Positions 1 to 5,727 of a stretch of DNA of 10,745 nt are shown here, one piece after another. Location: the NCBI GenBank assembly GCA_027031685.1, contig JALVPS010000378.1, forward strand, positions 1-10,745, written 5' to 3'. Every line of letters starts with the position of its first letter. Within the stretch, counting starts at the first letter, position 1. This DNA is from Gammaproteobacteria bacterium (GTDB lineage Bacteria > Pseudomonadota > Gammaproteobacteria > UWMA-0217). The translations under genes were made by a program, and so were the position numbers. The notes beneath the pieces were generated by a model. That model was not told the origin of the DNA. It did no database searches and worked only from the letters and a program-made list of their open reading frames with translations.

Positions 1-92
1 GGGGCCGGCCGCGGGCGCGGCGGCGGGGCGCTGGCGCAGCCGGCCAGCAGCAGGGCGATGAGCAGCAGGGAAAGGGACAGTCGATGGGGCAC
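1..92 (-). CDS. Outer-membrane lipoprotein, N-terminal part only; possible PBP1b activator (LpoP-like)
   Basis: Reading leftward from a GTG at 92-90 gives 30 codons before the window ends. The product starts VPHRLSLSLL and continues through a leucine-rich core to a lipobox L-A-G-C with the lipidated cysteine at residue 19, then a Pro/Arg-rich linker (ASAPPPRPRPA). Alanine follows the cysteine, and the absence of the Asp retention signal suggests outer-membrane sorting by Lol. Only 7 bases separate the mrcB stop (102-100) from this GTG. An AGGTG lies 4 bases before the GTG and overlaps the mrcB stop, so translation is probably coupled. In Pseudomonas aeruginosa a TPR lipoprotein, LpoP, is encoded next to the PBP1b gene and activates that enzyme. 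The context here fits, but the TPR part lies outside the window, so function is inference. It could also be an unrelated lipoprotein. Confidence 0.7.
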   Translation of the reverse strand, partial: MPHRLSLSLLLIALLLAGCASAPPPRPRPA

Positions 93-99
93 GGCGCAC

Positions 100-2439
100 C
101 TAGTGGGCTGATTGGAAGAGGCGGCGCAGGCGCTGCAGCCCGTGCCGCAGGGCCCCGCCGCTGTCGGCCGCCGACGCGGCCCGGGCGGGCGGCGCGCCGG
201 CGCCGTCGTCGCAGCCGACCAGCGGCGGGCGGGCGGCGCCCTGGCGGAAGGGCAGCCAGTCGCCACCGGGGCAGTCCTCGGCCAGCAGCACGCCCCGCTC
301 GATGTCGGCGCGGGCCCATTCTATGTCATCGGGTTGCAGCGGTTGAAGCGGCCGCGTGGGCAGCGTGGCGAACAGGCGGGCCCACAGGCGCAGGGCGCCC
401 GACGAACCGGTCAGGCCGGTGGGCTGGTTGTCGTCGCGCCCCACCCAGGCCACCGCCACGTGGCCGCCGCTGAAGCCGGCGAACCAGCTGTCGCGCAGGT
501 CGTTGGTGGTGCCGGTCTTGCCGGCCACCTTCAGCTCGGGCGGCAGCAGGTATTGCAGGGCGCGCGCCGTACCGCGCACGGTCACCTGGTGCAGGGCGGT
601 GGTGAGCAGGAAGGTGGCGTCGGCCGGCAGGGTCTGCTGCACCTCCAGGGGGTAGCGCTGCAGGGTCCGCCCCTGGGTGTCGATGACCGCCACGATGGCC
701 CGCAGCGGGGCGCGGAAACCGCCGGCGGCCAGCGCCTGGTACATCTGCAGCACGTCCAGGGGCGACAGGTCGATGGCCCCCAGCAGCAGCGAGGGATAGG
801 GCTTGAGCGGGCCGGGGATGCCCAGCCGCTGCAGGGTGTCGATGACCGCCGGCAGGCCCACGGCCAGCCCCAGGCGCACGGTGGCGATGTTGTAGGAGTG
901 GGCCAGGGCCAGCAGCAGGGGCACGTCGCCGTGCTCCTGGCGGTCGTAGTTGTGCGGCCGCCACTCGCCGTCGCGCTGCTCCAGCACCAGCTCGCGGTCG
1001 TCGAGGGGGGTGAGCAGGTGGTAGTCCGGCCGCGCCAGGGCGGTGAGATAGACGGCCGGCTTGAGCAGCGAGCCCACCGGCCGGCGCATGGCCAGCACGT
1101 GGTTGAAGCCGGCGTAGCGGGGATCGCGCCCGCCCAGGGCCGCCAGTACCTCGCCCTGCTCCGGCGAGGCCACCAGCATGGCCACCTGCAGGCTGCCGGC
1201 GGCGAGGCGGCGCTCCTTCTCGATGCGCGCCAGCTCGCGGGTGGCGGCCCGCTCGGTGGCCAGCTGCACCAGCGGGTCCAGGGTGGTGAAGATGCGCAGC
1301 CCCTCGCTGCGCAGATCCTCCTCGCGGTAGTCGCGCAGCAGCTGCTGGCGCACCAGCTGCAGGAAGGCCGGGAAGGGGGTGACGCCCGAGGGCACCCGCC
1401 TGGTGACCCCCAGGGGGCGCTGCTTGAGGCGCGCCACGGTGGCGGCGTCCAGCACGCCCTCGCGGGCCAGGGCGTCCAGCACCACGTTACGCCGCCGCAG
1501 GGCGCGCTGCGGGTGGCGGCGCGGGTCGTACCAGGAGGCGCCCTTGGCCAGCCCCACCAGCAGGGCGATCTGCTCCGGGTCCAGGTCGGCCAGGTCGCGC
1601 TGGAAGTAGAAGCGCGCCGCCAGCCCGAAGCCGTGGATGGCGCGCGCGCCGTCCTGGCCCAGATAGATCTCGTTCAGGTAGGCCTGCAGGATCTCGTCCT
1701 TGTCGTAGTGCCACTCCAGCAGCAGGGCCATGATGGCCTCGTTGAGCTTGCGCGCCAGGCTGCGCTCGTTGGTGAGGAAGTAGTTCTTGACCAGCTGCTG
1801 GGTGAGCGTGCTGCCACCTTGCACGGTGTGGCCGGCGCGCAGGTTGGCGATGAGGGCGCGCAGGATGGCCTTGGGCTGCACGCCGTGGTGGCGGTAGAAG
1901 TCGCGGTCCTCCACCGTCAGCAGGGTGTCGATGAGCAGGTGCGGCACCTGGTCCAGCCGCACCAGCAGGCGGTCCTCGTTGTGGCGCGGGTAGATGTCGG
2001 CGATCTTGACCGGCTCCAGCCGGAACAGGCCCAGGGGGCGGTGCCCCTCGGGGTCGTCCACCACCGCCAGGCGGCCGTCGGCGAAGCGCAGCTCGAGGCG
2101 CTGGCTGGGCTGCGCCTCGTCCGGGAACTGGAACGGGCGGGTGATGAGGCGCACGCGCTGGCCGCGCACGCGGTACTGGCCGGGCAGGCGCGGCGGGCCG
2201 GCCACGCGCTGGTAGTGCAACAGGTCCAGTTCGCTGCGCAGCTGGCGCACAGTCAACTCGCGCCCGACGTACAGTTCCAGGGGGCGGGCGTAGACACGCG
2301 CCGGCAGCTCCCAGCGCCGGCCCTCGAACTGGGTGGTGACCTGCCGGTTGAGCTGCCACACGTGGGGGATGCCCAGGCCGACCAGCAGGGCCAGCGCGAA
2401 CACCAGCCCGCGCCAGAACCCGCGGCGCAGGCGGCTCAT
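100..2439 (-). CDS. mrcB: Penicillin-binding protein 1B, bifunctional glycosyltransferase/transpeptidase
   Basis: This class A PBP of 779 residues polymerises lipid II into glycan strands and cross-links the peptides on the periplasmic face of the inner membrane. A short basic cytoplasmic end precedes one membrane segment (about 9-29). Residues about 50-150 fit the UB2H domain, which binds Lpo-type activators in E. coli PBP1b. The glycosyltransferase domain (GT51) shows EDRDFYRHHG with catalytic Glu177, GGSTLTQQL at 208-216, and KDEILQAYLNEIYLGQ at 247-262. The transpeptidase domain has all three penicillin-binding motifs: SLLK with Ser457, SYN at 515-517, and KTGT at 641-644. The tail after about residue 730 is Ala/Arg/Gly-rich. 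Length matches PBP1b. The ATG at 2439 is the only sensible start, but its Shine-Dalgarno is poor (GGGGCGG inside a hairpin). It shares a divergent gap with the kinase-like gene at 2548. Confidence 0.96.
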   Translation of the reverse strand: MSRLRRGFWRGLVFALALLVGLGIPHVWQLNRQVTTQFEGRRWELPARVYARPLELYVGRELTVRQLRSELDLLHYQRVAGPPRLPGQYRVRGQRVRLITRPFQFPDEAQPSQRLELRFADGRLAVVDDPEGHRPLGLFRLEPVKIADIYPRHNEDRLLVRLDQVPHLLIDTLLTVEDRDFYRHHGVQPKAILRALIANLRAGHTVQGGSTLTQQLVKNYFLTNERSLARKLNEAIMALLLEWHYDKDEILQAYLNEIYLGQDGARAIHGFGLAARFYFQRDLADLDPEQIALLVGLAKGASWYDPRRHPQRALRRRNVVLDALAREGVLDAATVARLKQRPLGVTRRVPSGVTPFPAFLQLVRQQLLRDYREEDLRSEGLRIFTTLDPLVQLATERAATRELARIEKERRLAAGSLQVAMLVASPEQGEVLAALGGRDPRYAGFNHVLAMRRPVGSLLKPAVYLTALARPDYHLLTPLDDRELVLEQRDGEWRPHNYDRQEHGDVPLLLALAHSYNIATVRLGLAVGLPAVIDTLQRLGIPGPLKPYPSLLLGAIDLSPLDVLQMYQALAAGGFRAPLRAIVAVIDTQGRTLQRYPLEVQQTLPADATFLLTTALHQVTVRGTARALQYLLPPELKVAGKTGTTNDLRDSWFAGFSGGHVAVAWVGRDDNQPTGLTGSSGALRLWARLFATLPTRPLQPLQPDDIEWARADIERGVLLAEDCPGGDWLPFRQGAARPPLVGCDDGAGAPPARAASAADSGGALRHGLQRLRRLFQSAH

Positions 2440-2444
2440 GCGGT

Positions 2445-2462
2445 CCGCCCCGGCCAGGGCGG
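2445..2462 (-). promoter_or_regulatory. Hairpin covering the mrcB ribosome-binding region
   Basis: A perfect 6-bp inverted repeat, CCGCCC (2445-2450) and GGGCGG (2457-2462) around a 6-base loop, ends 5 bases before the mrcB ATG on the minus strand. On the mrcB transcript the GGGGCGG arm is the only Shine-Dalgarno-like stretch, so folding would hide it. Stems this short arise by chance at this GC content, so a regulatory role is a guess. Confidence 0.25.
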
Positions 2463-2486
2463 CGGCGCTGTCGGGGGAGGGGGGTG

Positions 2487-2497
2487 TGCTATATGAT
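2487..2497 (+). promoter_or_regulatory. Candidate extended -10 promoter for the kinase-like gene
   Basis: TGCTATATGAT sits in the divergent gap between mrcB and the plus-strand gene. It can be read as TATGAT (2492-2497, 5 of 6 to TATAAT) or as an extended -10 TGC followed by TATATG. It is one of few A/T-rich spots in the gap and lies about 50 bases before the ATG at 2548. No good -35 is visible at 16-18 bases, which is tolerable for an extended -10. Confidence 0.4.
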
Positions 2498-2547
2498 TAC
2501 CCGCTGCAATCAAGGTATTGTTCGCCCAAAGACAAAAGGGAGACTCC

Positions 2548-4101
2548 ATGTCACTCGAGGACCACCGGCGCCTGGTGGAGGCGCTCATCCGCACCCGCCC
2601 CTTTCCGCACCCGGTCGACCACATCCAGCTCGTCGAGACGCACATCTCCTCGGTACTGCTCACCGGGGAATATGCCTACAAGATCAAGAAGCCCGTAGAT
2701 CTGGGATTTCTGGATTTTACCAGCCTGGCCGACCGCAAGCGGTACTGCGAGGAGGAACTGCGCCTCAACCGCCGGCTGGCCCCCCGGCTGTACCTGGCCG
2801 CGCTGCCCATTACCGGCAGCCTGGACGCGCCCCGCCTGGGCGGCGACGGCGAGGCCATCGACTACGCCATCCAGATGCGCCAGTTCGACCAGTCGCAGCT
2901 GCTCGACTCGCTGCTGGCGCGGGGCGAGCTGACCGCCCGCCACATCGACACCCTGGCCGATATCATCGCCGATTTCCACGGCCACATCACCGCGGCCCCG
3001 CCGGACAGCCCGTTCGGCGAGCCGGAACGGGTGTGCGGCCCCATGGCGCAGAACTTCGAGCAGATCCGCGCCCTGCTGCACGTGCCGGAGCGGCTCGACC
3101 AGCTGGACCGGCTGGAGGCCTGGACCGAGGGCCGGTACTACGCGCTGCGCGGGGTACTGACCGCACGCAAGGCCGGTGGTTTCATCCGCGAGTGCCACGG
3201 TGACATGCACCTGGGCAACATCACCCTGCTGGACGGCGAGATCACCATCTTCGACGGCATCGAGTTCAACGACGAGTTCCGCTGGATCGACGTCATGAGC
3301 GAAATGGCCTTCATCACCATGGACCTCGTCGACCGCGGCGCCACCGGCTTCGCCCGCCGCCTGCTCAACCGCTATCTGGAGCACACCGGCGACTACGGCG
3401 GCCTGCGCGTGCTGCCCTTCTACCAAGTGTACCGCGCCATGGTGCGCGCCAAGATCGCCGTCATCCGCCTGGGCCAGGGCGGCCTCGACGAGGACGAGCG
3501 GCGGCGCATCATGGTCCAGTACGAGGGCTACGCCGACCTGGCCGAGCGCTTCACCCGGCCCGGCCAGCCGCGCCTGCTGCTCATGCACGGGCTGTCCGGC
3601 AGCGGCAAGTCCTTCGTCAGCCAGCGCCTGCTGGAGATGCTGGACGCGGTGCGGGTGCGCTCCGACCGCGAGCGCAAGCGCCTGTTCGAGGACAGTGATC
3701 TGCCCGATGACGTGCTCAACGCCGGCCTGTACTCGCCCCAGGCCACGGCCGCCACCTACGAGCGCCTGCGCAAGCTGGCGCGCACCATCATCGAGTCCGG
3801 CTACACGGCCATCGTCGACGCCACCTTCCTGCATGCCGAACAGCGCACGCCCTTCGCCCGGCTGGCCGAGGAACTGGGCTGCCCGTATACCATCGTGCAC
3901 ACCCGGGCCGACGAGGCGGTGCTGCGCGAGCGCGTGAACGCGCGCGCCACGGAGGCGTCCAACATCTCGGATGCCACCGAGTCGGTGCTAGACTATCAGA
4001 TGAAACACGTCGAAGAACCCACCGCTCGAGAGCCCACCATGGTGGTGGACACCGGTCGGCCCATCGACATCGAGGCGCTGAAACGGCAGATCCTCGCCTG
4101 A
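2548..4101 (+). CDS. Two-domain protein: aminoglycoside-phosphotransferase-like kinase plus P-loop kinase
   Basis: This 517-residue protein joins an aminoglycoside phosphotransferase/choline-kinase-like domain (about 1-330, COG2187 type) to a small P-loop kinase domain (about 340-517, COG0645 type). The first domain has the catalytic loop HGDMHLGN (His217, Asp219, Asn224) and the metal-binding IFDGIEFN (Asp236). The second has a Walker A motif GLSGSGKS at 348-355 and later VDATFLHAEQR. This fusion is widespread and is usually annotated as bifunctional aminoglycoside phosphotransferase/ATP-binding protein; its natural substrate is unknown and drug resistance should not be assumed. I chose the ATG at 2548 because AAGGGAGA (2536-2543) is well spaced before it; a TTG at 2518 would add ten unlikely residues. 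The DUF4412-like gene follows 57 bases on, possibly in the same transcript. GC and codon use look like the neighbours. Confidence 0.88.
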   Translation: MSLEDHRRLVEALIRTRPFPHPVDHIQLVETHISSVLLTGEYAYKIKKPVDLGFLDFTSLADRKRYCEEELRLNRRLAPRLYLAALPITGSLDAPRLGGDGEAIDYAIQMRQFDQSQLLDSLLARGELTARHIDTLADIIADFHGHITAAPPDSPFGEPERVCGPMAQNFEQIRALLHVPERLDQLDRLEAWTEGRYYALRGVLTARKAGGFIRECHGDMHLGNITLLDGEITIFDGIEFNDEFRWIDVMSEMAFITMDLVDRGATGFARRLLNRYLEHTGDYGGLRVLPFYQVYRAMVRAKIAVIRLGQGGLDEDERRRIMVQYEGYADLAERFTRPGQPRLLLMHGLSGSGKSFVSQRLLEMLDAVRVRSDRERKRLFEDSDLPDDVLNAGLYSPQATAATYERLRKLARTIIESGYTAIVDATFLHAEQRTPFARLAEELGCPYTIVHTRADEAVLRERVNARATEASNISDATESVLDYQMKHVEEPTAREPTMVVDTGRPIDIEALKRQILA

Positions 4102-4158
4102 ACCGGACCTGATGCACGATCCCATTCCAATTACATTCTGACAAGGAGAAGATGATCC

Positions 4159-4983
4159 ATGCGTAAACTCGTCATTGCCGCCTCCGCCGGCCTCCTGGCG
4201 CTCGGCCTGGGCGGTGCCGCCTCCGCCGACACCGTGATCAAGTTCAGCGACAGCAAGTCACCCACGCCCAACGAGCTGGCCATCAAGAGTGGCAAGGTGC
4301 TGATCAAGCCGCCGAAGGGCGGCGGGCGCATCATCGTCGACACCGGCGCGGGCAAGATGGTCATGATCAACGACCAGCAGAAGCAGTACATGGAGATGAC
4401 CGAGCAGACCATCGACCAGAGCACCCAGCTCATGAACCAGGTGCGCCAGCAGATGATGACTCAGCTCAAGAATCTGCCCCCCGAGCAGCGCAAGCTGATG
4501 GAACAGCGCATGGGCATCAACCAGCCGGCGCCCAAACTGCCCAAGGTGACCGTGCAGCCCACCGGCCAGAAGAAGAAGGTGAGCGGGGTGGAGTGCGAGG
4601 TGAACGTGATCACCACCGACGGGCAGAAGACTGCCGAGGTGTGCATCGCCTCCCCGAAGGCGGCCGGCATGGACAAGGCCGACTACGAGACGCTGCACCG
4701 CATGTTCGAGTTCTCGCGCAAGATGGCCGCCAAGTCGGCCCGCGCCATGGGCACAGCGGCCAGCCAGCTGCCCGCCTCACAGGCCATCCCCGACATCAAT
4801 GGCCTGCCCATGGAGGTGCGTGACCTCAAGTCGGGCAACACGGTCACCATCACCGCCATCGAGAAGAAGCCGCTCAACGCCGCCGACTTCACGCCTGGCG
4901 CCGGCTACCGCAAGTTCGACATGATCGGCCAGATGCGCCAGCAGATGCAGCAGCTGCAACAGCAGCGCCAGCCGGCCCGCTGA
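4159..4983 (+). CDS. Secreted DUF4412-like protein, Met/Gln-rich
   Basis: A 274-residue protein with a classic Sec signal peptide: MRKLV, a hydrophobic core, then cleavage expected after ASA at residue 23. The mature part begins with a beta-rich segment (KFSDSKSPTPNELAIKSGKV, then a GGGRIIVDTG stretch). A helical stretch follows with nine methionines between residues 67 and 118 (MVM, YMEM, QQMM, LMEQRM). Two cysteines, 146 and 162, could form a disulfide in the periplasm. The C-terminus is a Gln-rich helix (QMRQQMQQLQQQ). The pattern resembles DUF4412 domain proteins, whose function is unknown. AAGGAG at 4143-4148 lies 10 bases before the ATG, a slightly long spacing. An earlier ATG at 4152 opens only a four-codon frame. 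A weak TACATT (4132-4137) might be an internal -10. A strong hairpin follows the stop. Confidence 0.82.
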   Translation: MRKLVIAASAGLLALGLGGAASADTVIKFSDSKSPTPNELAIKSGKVLIKPPKGGGRIIVDTGAGKMVMINDQQKQYMEMTEQTIDQSTQLMNQVRQQMMTQLKNLPPEQRKLMEQRMGINQPAPKLPKVTVQPTGQKKKVSGVECEVNVITTDGQKTAEVCIASPKAAGMDKADYETLHRMFEFSRKMAAKSARAMGTAASQLPASQAIPDINGLPMEVRDLKSGNTVTITAIEKKPLNAADFTPGAGYRKFDMIGQMRQQMQQLQQQRQPAR

Positions 4984-4992
4984 TCTCCCGTC

Positions 4993-5020
4993 CGGTGCCG
5001 GGCCATCCGGCCCGGCACCG
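4993..5020 (+). terminator. Strong hairpin after the DUF4412-like gene
   Basis: A 12-bp perfect stem (CGGTGCCGGGCC at 4993-5004 pairing with 5009-5020) closes on a 4-base loop ATCC, ten bases after the stop codon. What follows is pyrimidine-rich (CCCTGCCCTTCCCC) but has no run of T, so it is not a standard intrinsic terminator. It could be a 3' stabilising or attenuating element. It ends 14 bases before the TTG start of the next gene, so it may also influence translation there. Confidence 0.55.
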
Positions 5021-5034
5021 CCCTGCCCTTCCCC

Positions 5035-5655
5035 TTGTCCGACGACTTCGTCCCCCACCCCGCCTTGGCCGCCCACCAGCGCGCCCTGCGCGCCTGCCGC
5101 CGCTGCCCCGACATGGCGGGGCCGCCGGTCACCGGGCTGCCGGTGCGCTCGCCGGTCATGCTCATCGGCCAGGCCCCGGGCCCGAAGGAAGTCGAACAGC
5201 ACCGGCCCTTCGCCTGGACGGCAGGCAGGACCCTGTTCCGCTGGTTCGCCCGCATCGGCCTGGACGAGACGGCCTTCCGCCGGCGCGTGTACATGGCCGC
5301 CGTGTGCCGCTGCTTCCCGGGCAAGAAGCCGCGCGGCGGCGACCGCGTGCCCAGCCCCCAGGAGATCGCCAACTGCGCCCCCTGGCTGGAGGCGGAACTG
5401 CGCTTGCTGCACCCCCAACTGTTGTTGCCCGTAGGCCGTCTGGCCATCGGCCGCTTCCTGGCGCCCCGCCCGCTCAAGGATCTGGTCGGGCAGCGTTTCC
5501 GCGTCACCACGGCGGGCGGGGAATGTGACCTCATCCCCCTGCCCCACCCCTCCGGCGCCTCCACCTGGCACGTGACCGAGCCGGGCAAGTCCCTGCTGCG
5601 CGAGGCGCTGGCCCTGATCGCCGAGCATCCCGCCTGGCGGTCGCTGCTGGATTGA
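5035..5655 (+). CDS. Uracil-DNA glycosylase superfamily protein, family-4-like with Fe-S cluster
   Basis: A 206-residue protein of the uracil-DNA glycosylase superfamily, which removes uracil from DNA to start base-excision repair. The first motif is LIGQAPGPKE (Gly45-Gly49) followed by RPFAWTAG, matching the GEAPG...GRPFVG.AG pattern of family 4. The second motif is PHPSG (His171). Four cysteines fit the family-4 [4Fe-4S] ligands: Cys21 and Cys24 (CRRC), Cys91 or Cys93 (VCRC), and Cys114 (ANC). The stretch between the last two, FPGKKPRGGDRVPSPQE, differs from textbook family 4, so this is a divergent subgroup of untested specificity. The TTG at 5035 is chosen because the next downstream starts would cut off CRRC; CTG at 5023 is the only other option. 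No Shine-Dalgarno is visible. The frame is open back to the previous gene's stop. Confidence 0.82.
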   Translation: MSDDFVPHPALAAHQRALRACRRCPDMAGPPVTGLPVRSPVMLIGQAPGPKEVEQHRPFAWTAGRTLFRWFARIGLDETAFRRRVYMAAVCRCFPGKKPRGGDRVPSPQEIANCAPWLEAELRLLHPQLLLPVGRLAIGRFLAPRPLKDLVGQRFRVTTAGGECDLIPLPHPSGASTWHVTEPGKSLLREALALIAEHPAWRSLLD

Positions 5656-5668
5656 AAGGCAACGGAAA

Positions 5669-5700
5669 GGCCCCCGCATCCGCATTGGACGACGGGGGCC
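5669..5700 (-). terminator. Terminator-like hairpin between convergent genes
   Basis: GGCCCCCG (5669-5676) pairs perfectly with CGGGGGCC (5693-5700) around a 16-base loop, in the 72-base gap between the convergent glycosylase and TPR genes. Read on the minus strand the stem is followed by TTTCCGTTGCCTTTC, a weak T-rich tail. Read on the plus strand it is followed by GTCGG. It is therefore more likely to stop transcripts of the TPR gene than those of the glycosylase. Confidence 0.5.
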
Positions 5701-5727
5701 GTCGGATGAGACCGCCGGTGGTGTGGA

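Noticed and set aside
112..2496. A 794-codon plus-strand open frame opposite mrcB
   Set aside because: It lies antisense to an unmistakable PBP1b. Its product is Gln/Gly/His/Val-rich with no domain, the usual mirror of a high-GC coding strand.
2551..3900. A 449-codon minus-strand frame opposite the kinase-like gene
   Set aside because: It is antisense to a gene with intact catalytic motifs and shows no motif of its own.
2548..4101. Aminoglycoside resistance gene
   Set aside because: The phosphotransferase fold is present, but this fused COG2187/COG0645 form is a common housekeeping protein of unknown substrate, with no mobile element nearby.
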